Source: Alphaproteobacteria bacterium (lineage in GTDB: Bacteria; Pseudomonadota; Alphaproteobacteria; SP197). From it: a stretch of DNA of 33,927 nt. Shown here piece after piece: positions 17,548-27,568 of the stretch. The notes beneath the pieces were generated by a model. It was not told where the DNA came from and ran no database searches. It saw only the letters and a list, made by a program, of their open reading frames with translations. The stretch is taken from the NCBI GenBank assembly GCA_022823765.1, contig JAJEHK010000107.1:1-33927 (forward strand). Direction: 5' to 3'. A program made the position numbers and the translations under genes. Position 1 is the first letter of the stretch; each line of letters starts with the position of its first letter.

Positions 17548-18536
17548 GGCCCGGCCACCAGGTGCTCGAGTTCCGCACGGGCCGAATCCGGGTCGAACCC
17601 GGGTTGCGGCGGACGACGCATTGCCGCCGCTCTCATCACCCGCTCCAGGGCGCCATCGGCGAGTTCCGGCATTGCGACCGCAACGCGCTCACGCACGTCC
17701 AGAGGCTGGTTACAGTGCATCACCACGTCGACCCCGGCAGCGATGCACGATCGAGCCCTTGCTTCATGAGGGCCGCTCAGCGCCTCCATGTCGATGGCGT
17801 CACTTACCAGTACACCGGCAAACCCCAGTTCACCGCGAATGATACGCCGCACCACCTCCGGTGAAGCTGATGCCGGGTTCCGATCGTCAATGGCCGTGTA
17901 GACAACATGGGCCACCATGCCGAAGGGGCAACCGGCGAGACGCCGGAAGGGAATGAAGTCCTGTTCTCTCAGAACCGCGAGACCCGCATCGACACGTGGC
18001 AGCCTGTGGTGCGGATCCTCGTTCACCCGGCCGTGGCCAGGCATGTGCTTGATCATCGCTTGCACACCGCCGGCGCCAAGGCCATCGACGAATGCCGCCC
18101 CAAGGTCGCTGACGCTGTCGGGGTCATGGGAGAAGGCACGATCACCGATGACTTCGTTCATGCCGGCAAGACGCAGGTCGAGCGACGGGGCGCAGGTGAC
18201 GTCAATGCCCAGCGCGGACATGTCGTGGGCCAGCAGGCGACCGGCAAGCCGGGCGGCCCTCTCCCCTCCCCGGGCAATCGTGGCGGGTGGAAGACCCGAC
18301 CACCAGTGGGGTTCCCCGAGACGCGCAACCCGCCCGCCCTCCTGGTCGATCATGACCGGTGCGTCACTGCGCCGGACAATGTCGCGGAAGGAGTCCACGA
18401 GATCGCCTACCTGAGCCGGGTCGGAAATGTTGCGGCGAAAAAGAATGATGCCCAGGGGATCGAGGGCTCGGAGGAAAGACCTCTCAGGCGCCGTGATGCA
18501 GGTCCCGGCAATATCGGTGATGAGAGCGCGCGGCAC
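17544..18536 (-). CDS. nagZ: Beta-N-acetylhexosaminidase
   Basis: GIILFRRNI, VMIDQEGGRVARLGEPHW, VQAMIKHMPGHGRVNEDPHHRLPRV, HVVYTAIDDRNPAS, GVLVSDAIDMEAL; ATGA overlap with the M50 gene. Confidence 0.95.
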   Translation of the reverse strand: MPRALITDIAGTCITAPERSFLRALDPLGIILFRRNISDPAQVGDLVDSFRDIVRRSDAPVMIDQEGGRVARLGEPHWWSGLPPATIARGGERAARLAGRLLAHDMSALGIDVTCAPSLDLRLAGMNEVIGDRAFSHDPDSVSDLGAAFVDGLGAGGVQAMIKHMPGHGRVNEDPHHRLPRVDAGLAVLREQDFIPFRRLAGCPFGMVAHVVYTAIDDRNPASASPEVVRRIIRGELGFAGVLVSDAIDMEALSGPHEARARSCIAAGVDVVMHCNQPLDVRERVAVAMPELADGALERVMRAAAMRRPPQPGFDPDSARAELEHLVAGP

Positions 18537-18540
18537 AGTG

Positions 18541-19479
18541 TCAGTGGGTCACGACAAGACAGTCAAGGTCGCGCTCGACAACTGCGGCGCACAGATCCGC
18601 GGCTTCCTGTTTTGCCTCGAATTCGCCGATCGTGACGCGGAAGAACAGGCTGCCGTCGACGGATATTCTGGTGATGATGGCCTCCATGCCGCCAAAGATA
18701 TCGTTGTGTTCACGATGCATCCGGTCCCAGGCGGCCACCGCCGCTTCCTCGCTTGAATGGGAGGCAATGCGCGCGCCATAGCGCGTTACGGACCCGGCTT
18801 CCGGATCGCTGACATTCTCTTCCCCGAGGGAGGCGGCAACGTCCGAGAAGGACAATGAACCTGTCCCGGCGGCGTCATCAGCAGCCACGGCGTCCGGTTT
18901 CCAGTTCACTTCCGGCGCCGCCGGCTTGTCCTCCGGCAGGGGGGGGACCAGTGAAGGACTCTCTTCCAGGGCCTCGTCAACCATGGCCGTGACCTGTTCG
19001 GCATCGAAGATCGGTTCGGCCACCGCCCCCTCAATGGCGGATTCCAGCGGCGCCTCGGCAACATCGACGACCTCGTCTTCCACCTCCTGCGTCCCGGAAT
19101 CGAGTACGAGAGGTTCCTCGGGCGGCGGCATCAGGACCTCATGCTCCTCGGCCTCCTGGCCGTTGGCGGTGGTCTCGAGAACCAGGATGCCGGTGTTGGG
19201 AATCTCCGAGACATCCGTGGTTTCCGGCTCCACCCGAAAGGGCGTGGTATCGGCACGGAACACCGCGACTTCCCGGTTTTCGGTGTCGCCGCTGTCAAAC
19301 CAGACAAACCACGCGGCGCCTCCGGCAGCCGGAAGCGCCAGGAGCAGCGCGATGACGAGGCGCCACAATCCGCGCCGTCGCACGGGTGCCGTCCCCTCCT
19401 CCTGGACAGGAATCTGCGGCTCTTCCCGGGGTTCGTCTCCTCCACCGGCGAAGAGTGTTGGTTCGCGGCGGTCGTTCAG
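18541..19479 (-). CDS. SPOR domain-containing cell-division/envelope protein
   Basis: N-terminal TM RRRGLWRLVIALLLALPAAGGAAWFVW, acidic linker, C-terminal SPOR ARIASHSSEEAAVAAWDRMHREHNDIFGGMEAIITRISVDGSLFFRVTIGEFEAKQEAADLCAAV. The track uses GTG 19383; I favour CTG 19479, which has a strong SD. Confidence 0.82.
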   Translation of the reverse strand: MNDRREPTLFAGGGDEPREEPQIPVQEEGTAPVRRRGLWRLVIALLLALPAAGGAAWFVWFDSGDTENREVAVFRADTTPFRVEPETTDVSEIPNTGILVLETTANGQEAEEHEVLMPPPEEPLVLDSGTQEVEDEVVDVAEAPLESAIEGAVAEPIFDAEQVTAMVDEALEESPSLVPPLPEDKPAAPEVNWKPDAVAADDAAGTGSLSFSDVAASLGEENVSDPEAGSVTRYGARIASHSSEEAAVAAWDRMHREHNDIFGGMEAIITRISVDGSLFFRVTIGEFEAKQEAADLCAAVVERDLDCLVVTH

Positions 19480-21245
19480 CGCATGACCTCCCTGGGTTCG
19501 ACACCAACAAGACGCAGACCACGGGCAATCACCTGCCGTGTTGCCGCGCTGAGCGCAAGCCTGGCGCGTGTCAGTTCCGTGTCTCCATCCACAACAAACC
19601 GCAGGGAAGGATTATCCCTGCCCGTGTTCCACAATGCGTGAAACTCACCGGCAAGCGTGTTGATCCAGGTGACGACGCGATGAGGTTCGTGGGCGGCGGC
19701 GGCGGCATCGATGACCGCAGGCCAGCCGGCCAGGGTCCTGATGAGAGCAATCTCGCGGGGTGCGGTGAGGCGGCAGAGGGGCGCGTCGGCGAGTCCGGAC
19801 GTGTCGATTCCGGCCTCCTCGGCCTTGCGCAGGACCGAGCAAATGCGCGCGTGGGCATACTGGACATAGAACACGGGATTGTCCTTCGACTGTTCCAGCG
19901 CCTTTGCCGGGTCGAAGTCAAGCGGCACGTCGTTGCGGCGTGTCACCATGATGAACCTCAGCACGTCCTTGCCGACCGACTCGACGACCTCGCGCATGGT
20001 GACGTAGCGACCGGCCCGCTTTGACATTCTCGCCAGCCGGTCATTGCCGGTAAAGCGGACGAGCTGGGTCAGCAGGATGTCGAAGGAGGCACGGCCATCC
20101 GAGAGCGCTGCCACTGCAGCCTTGAGCCGCTTGACGTAGCCTGCGTGATCGGCCCCGAAGACATTGATGATGAGATCGAACCCTCTTTCGACCTTGCCGT
20201 TGTGATAGGCGATGTCAGGGGCGAAGTAGCTCCAGGAGCCATCGGACTTCCTGAGTGGTCGATCGAGATCATCGCCAAAGCGCGTGGAGCGGAACAGGGT
20301 CTGGGGCACAGGCTCCCAGTCCTCGGGCTCCCTGCCTTTCGGCGGTTCCAGGACACCTGTGTAGATGAGGCCACGGGCATCGAGTTTCTCCAGACACCTC
20401 TCGATTCCGCCGGACTCCATCATGGCGCGCTCCGAGCTGAACACCTCCTGATGAACGCCCGCCAGGGCAAGATCATGGCGAACGATGTCCATCATTCTCT
20501 CAATGACGAAGGAGCGGACTTCCACGAGAGGCTCCGGCAACGGCAGGCTGCCAAGCTGACGATCGCCGATGGCCTCCTTCAGGGCCCTTCCGTACCTGCC
20601 GGCGAGAACCTGGCCCGTCTCGATGAGGTAGTCGCCCGGGTAGAGCGAATCCAGGACAGCGGCGTCCGGCGGTTCGCCGAGCGCTTCGAGGTATCGGACA
20701 TAGGCGGACCAGGCGAGAACATCGACCTGGGTTCCGGCATCGTTGATGTAATACTCCCTGGTCACCTTCCAGCCTACAGCCTCGAGCAGGGAAGCCAGAG
20801 CATCGCCAATGACGGCGCCGCGGGCCGTCCCCACATGCAACGGTCCTGTGGGATTGGCGGACACGTACTCGACGCAGGCCTTGCGACCACGGCCGTGGTC
20901 CGCCAGCAGGGCATCTGGTCCACGGTCCAGAAGGCGCTCCAGCCAGGTGTGCCAGAAGCTCTCGCAAAGCGTGATGTTGATAAAGCCCGGCCCGGCGCTG
21001 ACGGCTGTCGCCACGTCAGGATCGTGATGCAGTTCGCTGATGATCAGGTCTGCGATCTCGCGCGGTGCCATGCCGTTCGCCCCGGCCAGCACGAGAGCGG
21101 CGTTGCTCGCAAGGTCGCCGTGATCAGCCTGGCGCGGTTCAGACACCTGGATGCGATCGGTCGCGCCGGCAACAATGACTCCCTTCTTCTCGAGCGCCCC
21201 CACGACTGTGCGGATGCGCGAGGTAAACTCTTCGTGGACATTCAT
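19476..21245 (-). CDS. argS: Arginine--tRNA ligase
   Basis: EYVSANPTGPLHVGTARGAVIGDALASLLEAVGWKVTREYYINDAGTQV; MSKRAGRYVTMREVVESVGKDVLRFIMVTRRND. Confidence 0.97.
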   Translation of the reverse strand: MNVHEEFTSRIRTVVGALEKKGVIVAGATDRIQVSEPRQADHGDLASNAALVLAGANGMAPREIADLIISELHHDPDVATAVSAGPGFINITLCESFWHTWLERLLDRGPDALLADHGRGRKACVEYVSANPTGPLHVGTARGAVIGDALASLLEAVGWKVTREYYINDAGTQVDVLAWSAYVRYLEALGEPPDAAVLDSLYPGDYLIETGQVLAGRYGRALKEAIGDRQLGSLPLPEPLVEVRSFVIERMMDIVRHDLALAGVHQEVFSSERAMMESGGIERCLEKLDARGLIYTGVLEPPKGREPEDWEPVPQTLFRSTRFGDDLDRPLRKSDGSWSYFAPDIAYHNGKVERGFDLIINVFGADHAGYVKRLKAAVAALSDGRASFDILLTQLVRFTGNDRLARMSKRAGRYVTMREVVESVGKDVLRFIMVTRRNDVPLDFDPAKALEQSKDNPVFYVQYAHARICSVLRKAEEAGIDTSGLADAPLCRLTAPREIALIRTLAGWPAVIDAAAAAHEPHRVVTWINTLAGEFHALWNTGRDNPSLRFVVDGDTELTRARLALSAATRQVIARGLRLVGVEPREVMR

Positions 21246-22387
21246 GGCTCTTGACGTACCAGGCGTTGATGTTCCTTGCGTGCAAAGCGGTCAGTCATGC
21301 CGGCGAGATAGTCGGCGACAAGGCGCATGCGGTCGGCTTCGTCACACCCGTCGAGATGTTCCTTCCATTCGACGGGGAGGAGCCGTGGATCGTCGCGGAA
21401 GGTGGAAAACAGATCGCCGAGTATGGTTCCGGCCTCCCTGGTTTGCCCTCGCAACCGTTCGTGGCAGTACATATTTGTGTAGAGCCACACCTTCAAGCCC
21501 GCCGCCGCTTCTGCGAAGGCCTCGCTGAAGCCGATGATCGGGGCGTCGTGCCAGCGGACATCATCGGCCGACTGCGGGCGCACGTCGGCCAGGGTCGCGC
21601 GCGACGTCTCGATCAGATCCTGTACCTGGGCATCGATGATCTTTCTCATGGTCTCGTGGATCTTGCGTACGAGGGACACATCGGGCCAGCGCTCCGCAAC
21701 CTCCCGGATCGCCACCTCGGCAACCGGCACACCGGCGAGATCGTCCAGCGTGAAGAGGCCCATTCTCAGGCCATCGTCGAGATCATGGCCGTTGTAGGCA
21801 ATGTCGTCGGCCAGCGAGGCGACCTGGGCCTCGACACCGGGGAATGAATCGACCTCGAGATCCTGTACGCGGTTGTAGTGCGCGATGGCCGGCGGTACCG
21901 CCGACAACAGGGGTCCGTTGTGCTTCACCACGCCTTCAAGGGTTTCCCAGGTCAGGTTGAGACCATCGAAGGCCGCATAGGGAGATTCCAGCCGGGTGAG
22001 GATGCGGAAGGTCTGGATGTTGTGACTGAATCCACCCCATGGTGTCATGGCCTCATCGAGAACCTTCTCGCCGATGTGACCGAACGGGGTGTGACCGAGA
22101 TCGTGGGCAAGCGCGATCGCCTCGGCGAGGTCCTCGTCGAGAGACAGACTGCGCGCAATGGTCCGCGCAATCTGCGCCACCTCGAGCGAATGGGTCATGC
22201 GGGTGCGGTGATGGTCGCCGTGAACCGTGGCGAAGACCTGTGTCTTGTGCATCAGACGGCGGAACGCCCTGCTGTGAAGGATGCGGTCGCGGTCTCTCTG
22301 GTACTCGCTGCGATAGCAGGACGACTGTTCGGCGAAGCGGCGGCCACGGCTCGTCGCCTGGTGTGCGGCATAGGGTGCTGACGTCAT
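21242..22387 (-). CDS. dgt: Deoxyguanosinetriphosphate triphosphohydrolase-like protein
   Basis: RDRDRILHSRAFRRLMHKTQVF, RMTHSLEVAQIARTIARSL, HD motif IALAHDLGHTPFGHIGEKVLDE; ATGA overlap with argS. Confidence 0.94.
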   Translation of the reverse strand: MTSAPYAAHQATSRGRRFAEQSSCYRSEYQRDRDRILHSRAFRRLMHKTQVFATVHGDHHRTRMTHSLEVAQIARTIARSLSLDEDLAEAIALAHDLGHTPFGHIGEKVLDEAMTPWGGFSHNIQTFRILTRLESPYAAFDGLNLTWETLEGVVKHNGPLLSAVPPAIAHYNRVQDLEVDSFPGVEAQVASLADDIAYNGHDLDDGLRMGLFTLDDLAGVPVAEVAIREVAERWPDVSLVRKIHETMRKIIDAQVQDLIETSRATLADVRPQSADDVRWHDAPIIGFSEAFAEAAAGLKVWLYTNMYCHERLRGQTREAGTILGDLFSTFRDDPRLLPVEWKEHLDGCDEADRMRLVADYLAGMTDRFARKEHQRLVRQEP

Positions 22388-22477
22388 GGTGACCCGTTGT
22401 TACTCCATCGCATGCAGGATTGACAGCAACCAGCGGCGCCACTACGTAATGATGGTGAATCAGGCAGGAAGCGGACG

Positions 22478-22819
22478 ATGGGCGACACCCTTCTCCACGA
22501 TGGCATCAACGTCTCCGAAGATGCTGCCGCCAGGATCAGCGACATTATGGCCGAAGAGAGTGGTGGCCGCCTGCGGATTGTGGTCACCGGGGGCGGCTGT
22601 TCGGGATTCCAGTACCACTTCACGGTTGACGAGGGCCCGGAGGAGGGTGATGTCGAATACGGCACGAGCAATGCCCGGGTCGTGATCGACGACGTTTCCC
22701 TTCGATACCTTGCCGGTTCCACGCTGCGGTTCGTGAACAGTCTCGAAGGCAGCTACTTCACTCTTGACAACCCCAATGCCACGTCGTCATGCGGCTGTGG
22801 CACGTCGTTCGCGATCTGA
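22478..22819 (+). CDS. erpA: Iron-sulfur cluster insertion protein (ErpA/IscA family)
   Basis: LRIVVTGGGCSGFQYHFTVDEGPEEGDV and C-terminal SSCGCGTSFAI: three conserved cysteines of the A-type carrier family. Confidence 0.93.
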   Translation: MGDTLLHDGINVSEDAAARISDIMAEESGGRLRIVVTGGGCSGFQYHFTVDEGPEEGDVEYGTSNARVVIDDVSLRYLAGSTLRFVNSLEGSYFTLDNPNATSSCGCGTSFAI

Positions 22820-22839
22820 CACGTCGGCCTTGCCGGCCC

Positions 22840-23631
22840 ATGAAGATTGCCACCTGGAACGTCAATTCGATCAGGGTACGGTTGCCCAATGTCCTGAAAT
22901 GGCTTGACGCCCAGCAACCGGACATCGTCCTGCTGCAGGAACTCAAGACCGTCACGGAGACCTTCCCCCACGATGCCATCGGCGATCTCGGGTACAACTG
23001 CGCGGTGGCCGGGCAAAAGGCGCTGAACGGAGTCGCCGTCCTCTCCAAGTCTCCCATCGACATCGAGACGACCTGCCTTCCGGGCGATCCGGATGACGAG
23101 CAGGCACGTTACATCGAGGTCTTCACGTGCGGCCTCCGGGTCGCCTCAATCTATCTCCCCAACGGCAACCCGTCCCGAGACGACAAGAGCGACAAGGACG
23201 ACAAGTTTGCCTACAAGCTGGCCTGGATGCGGCGCCTCGTCGAACATTCCCGCGGTCTTCTTTCCCATGAGGAAGCAGTCATTCTCGGCGGCGATTACAA
23301 TGTGTGCCCCACTGACGACGATGTGCACGATCCTGTGTCTTGGGAAGGCGATGCCCTCACCCGCGACGAGTCCCGGGCGCTCTTCCGCGAACTCGTGTGG
23401 TCGGGCTACACGGAAGCCTATGCCGCGTTGCACACAACGACGGCGGGCGCCTGGACGTTCTGGGACTATCAGCGTGGCGCCTGGACAAAGGACCATGGTG
23501 TCAGGATCGACCACATGCTGCTATCTCCCCATGCGGCAGACCGCCTGGTGGCCTGTGACATCGATCGTGTGCCCCGCGCCTGGCCGAAGGCGTCGGACCA
23601 CACGCCTGTCGTGTGCCAGCTCGATGACTGA
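22840..23631 (+). CDS. xthA: Exodeoxyribonuclease III
   Basis: MKIATWNVNSIRVRLPNVLKWLDAQQPDIVLLQELKTV, GVAVLSK, LGGDYNVCPTDDDVHD, RIDHMLLSP, SDHTPVVCQL; true start ATG 22840. Confidence 0.95.
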   Translation: MKIATWNVNSIRVRLPNVLKWLDAQQPDIVLLQELKTVTETFPHDAIGDLGYNCAVAGQKALNGVAVLSKSPIDIETTCLPGDPDDEQARYIEVFTCGLRVASIYLPNGNPSRDDKSDKDDKFAYKLAWMRRLVEHSRGLLSHEEAVILGGDYNVCPTDDDVHDPVSWEGDALTRDESRALFRELVWSGYTEAYAALHTTTAGAWTFWDYQRGAWTKDHGVRIDHMLLSPHAADRLVACDIDRVPRAWPKASDHTPVVCQLDD

Positions 23632-24409
23632 ACATACCTCGATGCAAGCCCTCTCGCCTGGCAACGAGGGAGAGGGGCGGCATGCGAGGGGGCGGCTGGG
23701 TTTCATCCTTCTCAACACCGAAGAGACGGCGGATGACGACATCCGGGCGATGGTGCCTCCGGATGTCGGCGTCTTCGTCACCAGGGTGCGGCTTGCCGAT
23801 CCGGTGACCGTGCAGAACCTGGCTGCGGTGGCCGGAGATCTTGGCGACGCAGCCCGCCTGCTCCCCGAGAACCTTGACGCCATCGCCTACGTGTGCACGT
23901 CAGGCAGTATCGCCGCGGGAGAGGCTGCCGTGGAGTGCGCCATCAGGGAAGCCCAGCCGGAGACCAGCCCCCTGGCGCTCGTCACATGTGTCGTCGATGC
24001 CCTGCGCCACCTCGGCATCAGCCGGGTGGCCGTGGGTACGCCCTATCTCGACGAGGTCAACCGCATGGAGGCCGCATTCCTCGAAGGTCGCGGTTTCGAC
24101 GTCTGCTCCATGAGCGGACTTGGCATTGCCAGGGGCAGGGACATGACACGAGTCGATCCCCACGACATCGTACGTCTCGCCCTCGACGTCTGCACTCGCG
24201 ATTGTGACGGAATCTTCCTGTCGTGCACGGCCCTGCGCGCTGTCGAGGTCGTTGACGCAATCGAGGAACAGACCGGCAGATCGGTGGTGACCAGCAATCA
24301 GGCACTCGTGTGGCGCATGTTGCGGCAGATCGGCGTCCATGATTCCATCGCCGGACCGGGCAGGCTCTTTCGCCAAAAGACGCCGGTCGACATGTCCCGC
24401 GCGCGCTGA
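23624..24409 (+). CDS. Asp/Glu racemase superfamily protein (maleate isomerase / arylmalonate decarboxylase-like)
   Basis: AYVCTSGSIAAGE (first Cys), GISRVAVGTPYLDEVN, GIFLSCTALRAVEVVDAIE (second Cys), VVTSNQALVWRMLRQIG. ATG 23624 overlaps the xthA stop; alternative ATG 23642. Confidence 0.82.
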   Translation: MTEHTSMQALSPGNEGEGRHARGRLGFILLNTEETADDDIRAMVPPDVGVFVTRVRLADPVTVQNLAAVAGDLGDAARLLPENLDAIAYVCTSGSIAAGEAAVECAIREAQPETSPLALVTCVVDALRHLGISRVAVGTPYLDEVNRMEAAFLEGRGFDVCSMSGLGIARGRDMTRVDPHDIVRLALDVCTRDCDGIFLSCTALRAVEVVDAIEEQTGRSVVTSNQALVWRMLRQIGVHDSIAGPGRLFRQKTPVDMSRAR

Positions 24410-24470
24410 TTGACTCATTTGTTGCCAGTCCACACACTCCCGCCCCCTTTCACTGCGAGACGGGTGGCGG

Positions 24471-27400
24471 ATGATTTCCCAGGCCTGGTCCGGACTGACA
24501 GCGCCGGAGTCGGTCCCCGAAAGCGTCGAGCTTCTCTGGCAACGATGGCAGGCGGCAGCCGAACGAATTCGTGACGAGGAGTTGAGGGCGCAGGCTCTCG
24601 ATCTGCGCCCCGCCGGCGAAGGAATTCTCGATCCCCTCTTCCGCCACAGCCCCTACCTGTCACGCTGTGTGACGGTCGATCCCGTGTTCGCCATGACGCT
24701 GATCAGCGCCGGCCCGGATGTCGCCCTTGATGAGGCCATCGCCATGGCGCAACCGGACATCGAAGGGGAATCCGAAAAGGAACTCATGACCCGCCTGAGA
24801 CGTGCCAAGCGGCGCGTCCACCTCACCGCCGGCCTCGCCGACATCTCGTCCCTTTGGTCTCTCGAGCAGGTCACAGGCAACCTCTCGCAATTTGCCGAAA
24901 CCGCCCTCCGGACGGCCTGCCGGCACCTCTTGCGGGCGCTTCACGAGAGGGAAAGGCTTGCCCTGGCTGATCCCACGGACGCGGAAACGACGTGCGGGCT
25001 TTTCGTACTCGGCATGGGCAAGCTTGGCGCCGGAGAGCTCAACTATTCCAGCGATATCGATCTCATCATTCTCTTTGATCCTGAAATCGTGCCAACCACC
25101 GGGGCCGAGGACCTGCAGAGGACGATGACGCGTTTCGCCCAGGGGCTGACGCGAATCATCGATGCACAGACGGCCGACGGCTATGTCTTTCGCACGGACC
25201 TGAGACTGCGTCCCGACCCGTCGTCAACGCCCCCGGCCATCTCCACTGTCTCCGCCGGGACCTACTACCGCGAATCGGCGCGCAACTGGGAGCGCGCGGC
25301 CATGATCAAGGCTCGCACCGTGGCAGGAGATACGGCAAGGGGAGAGATCTTTCTCGAAGCCCTGCAGCCCTTCATCTGGAGACGTCACCTTGATTTCGCG
25401 GCCATGCAGGATATCCGGACCATCAAGCAGCAGATCGACTCGTCACGTTCACGCGACGGCGGAACGTTCTTGGGACGCAATGTCAAGCTCGGCGGCGGCG
25501 GGATTCGCGAGATCGAATTCTATGTACAGGCGCAGCAGTTGATCTGGGGCGGACGCGAACCCGCCCTGCGAACCAGGGGAACCTGCGAAACGCTCGACAT
25601 CCTGGTTGCAGGCGGACACGTGACTCACGGAGCGGCCATTGAACTGAAAGAGGCCTACCGCTTTCTGCGCACTCTCGAGCACCGGCTGCAGATGGTCGAC
25701 GACCGCCAGACCCACAGCCTTCCCGAGACCGCGGAAGGCATTGGGAACATTGCGGCTTTCTCGGGATTCTCTGACGTTGAAGCGCTGGAATGCTCGTTTC
25801 TCGAAGCTGTGGCCGTCGTCGAAAGGCACTACGCCAATCTCTTTGCGGAAAGGTCGGAGAGCGTCCGGCAACAGCCGATGGATTTCACCGGAGATGCGGT
25901 GGATGACACAACGCGCCAAAGCCTCGCTGCGTTGGGCTACCGGGAGCCCGAAAGCGCCGCCGCCACCGTTCTTGCGTGGAAGGCGGGGCCATACCCGGCA
26001 CTACGGGCTCCGCAATCCACCGAACACCTGATGCGCCTTGCCCCGTCTGCTCTCGCCGTATTCGCCGGATTGCGCGACTGCGACGGCGTTCTGATGAAGT
26101 TCGACGAATTCCTGTCCCGCCTGCCCGCCGGCACATCATTTCTTTCTCTCGTCGCCGCCCACCCACACCTTCTGGAGCTGCTCGGCGAGATCCTGGGAGT
26201 GGCGCCATACCTGTCACGCTGGCTGACCCGCAAACCGGCACTGCTGGACAGTGTCCTTGCCCGCGAGTTCACCGATCTTTCCTTCGATGACGAAGACCTT
26301 GAAGCCGAGATCGCCGAAACCGCCCGCCGGGGCCTGGTGCGCCTGTTCTATACCCTCGAACTCGACAGGGACGAGATGGCGTCCCAGCTTGCCGAAGCCA
26401 CCGGCAGGGCAAGGGACTTCCAGGACGTGCTTGACGAAGTCAGGCGGTGGGCAAACGACAAGGTCTTCCAGATCGGCGTGCACCTGCTCGAGGGCATGCT
26501 GACTCCCGTCGAGGCCGCCCGCCCCCTCTCCGACATAGCCGACGCTTGCATCGCCGCCCTGCTGCCTGTCGTCGAACGGGAATTCGAGGCGGACCATGGC
26601 CGTGTTCCCGGAGGCGCCTTTGCGATCGTCGCCTTCGGAAAACTCGGCAGTCGGGAGATGACGGTGAGTTCCGACCTCGATCTCATGTTTCTTTACGACC
26701 AGAGCGGCAGCGAGGCGATATCGGACGGCCGCAAGCCGCTCCCGGCCACCCAGTACTATGCGCGCCTGTGCCGCCGTCTGATTACCGCAATCACGGCGCC
26801 AACCAGGGAAGGCCGCCTCTATGACGTCGACATGAGACTGCGCCCCTCCGGCAAGGCCGGCCCCATCGCATGTTCCCTCAGTTCCTTCGAGTCCTATCAG
26901 CACGAGAATGCATGGACCTGGGAACACCAGGCCCTCACCAGGGCCCGTGTGGTCGCCGCCAGCGGACAACTTGGCGACGACTTCGCAAGAGTGCGCCAGG
27001 AAGTTCTGACCCTGGCGCGCAGCCCGTCGACCCTCGCCGGCGACGTCATCTCCATGCGGGACCGCATTCGTGAGGAGAACCGGAACCTTGAGGAGACCAT
27101 CAAGCACATGCCAGGGGGGCTTCTCGATGTCGAGTTTATCGCTCAGTACCTGGAACTTCTGCATGCCTCCCACGCTCCGACGGTCCTGGCCGGCAACACC
27201 ATCGGGGTCTTCGAACGGGCCGGCGAACTCTCCCTCATCGCCGACGAGGTCGCCGTCGAACTCGGCGAAACGACGGCACTCTGGAACAATCTCCAGGGCA
27301 TGGCGCGGCTGACCGGGAACGAGTTGACGGTCGGCAGCCTGGCCGACACCGCGCTCATGGAGCGGCTCGGCGGGCAGCTTGTCTCCCACGCCCTTGTCGA

Positions 27401-27473
27401 TTCCGTCGATCATGCAGCCAATCAGGCGCGACACCACTTCGGAGTGATCCTTGGCATCGGCACAAAGACATGA
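24471..27473 (+). CDS. glnE: Bifunctional glutamine synthetase adenylyltransferase/deadenylase
   Basis: Two nucleotidyltransferase modules: MGKLGAGELNYSSDIDLIILFD and FGKLGSREMTVSSDLDLMFLYD; also RTDLRLRPDPSS and DVDMRLRPSGKAGPIACSLSSF. Confidence 0.96.
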   Translation: MISQAWSGLTAPESVPESVELLWQRWQAAAERIRDEELRAQALDLRPAGEGILDPLFRHSPYLSRCVTVDPVFAMTLISAGPDVALDEAIAMAQPDIEGESEKELMTRLRRAKRRVHLTAGLADISSLWSLEQVTGNLSQFAETALRTACRHLLRALHERERLALADPTDAETTCGLFVLGMGKLGAGELNYSSDIDLIILFDPEIVPTTGAEDLQRTMTRFAQGLTRIIDAQTADGYVFRTDLRLRPDPSSTPPAISTVSAGTYYRESARNWERAAMIKARTVAGDTARGEIFLEALQPFIWRRHLDFAAMQDIRTIKQQIDSSRSRDGGTFLGRNVKLGGGGIREIEFYVQAQQLIWGGREPALRTRGTCETLDILVAGGHVTHGAAIELKEAYRFLRTLEHRLQMVDDRQTHSLPETAEGIGNIAAFSGFSDVEALECSFLEAVAVVERHYANLFAERSESVRQQPMDFTGDAVDDTTRQSLAALGYREPESAAATVLAWKAGPYPALRAPQSTEHLMRLAPSALAVFAGLRDCDGVLMKFDEFLSRLPAGTSFLSLVAAHPHLLELLGEILGVAPYLSRWLTRKPALLDSVLAREFTDLSFDDEDLEAEIAETARRGLVRLFYTLELDRDEMASQLAEATGRARDFQDVLDEVRRWANDKVFQIGVHLLEGMLTPVEAARPLSDIADACIAALLPVVEREFEADHGRVPGGAFAIVAFGKLGSREMTVSSDLDLMFLYDQSGSEAISDGRKPLPATQYYARLCRRLITAITAPTREGRLYDVDMRLRPSGKAGPIACSLSSFESYQHENAWTWEHQALTRARVVAASGQLGDDFARVRQEVLTLARSPSTLAGDVISMRDRIREENRNLEETIKHMPGGLLDVEFIAQYLELLHASHAPTVLAGNTIGVFERAGELSLIADEVAVELGETTALWNNLQGMARLTGNELTVGSLADTALMERLGGQLVSHALVDSVDHAANQARHHFGVILGIGTKT

Positions 27474-27493
27474 GCGACAGACATGAGCGACAG
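27468..27493. repeat. Perfect 13-bp tandem duplication (ACATGAGCGACAG x2) spanning the glnE stop
   Basis: ACATGAGCGACAG at 27468-27480 and 27481-27493; the first copy contains the glnE TGA (27471-27473). Confidence 0.9.
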
Positions 27494-27554
27494 GCTTGAA
27501 CAGAGGACAGTGGCGTTCTAGGTTTCGCTGCATGATCATCGGGAGTACCGGAGG

Positions 27555-27568
27555 CTGCCGATCGGCAG
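27555..27568. promoter_or_regulatory. Perfect 14-bp palindrome, candidate operator for the signalling operon
   Basis: CTGCCGATCGGCAG equals its own reverse complement; lies in the 190-bp gap 96 bp upstream of the STAS gene ATG. Confidence 0.4.

Noticed and set aside
23093-23623. N-terminal extension of the racemase-like ORF over xthA
   Set aside because: Out-of-frame reading of xthA; the racemase most likely starts at ATG 23624 or 23642.
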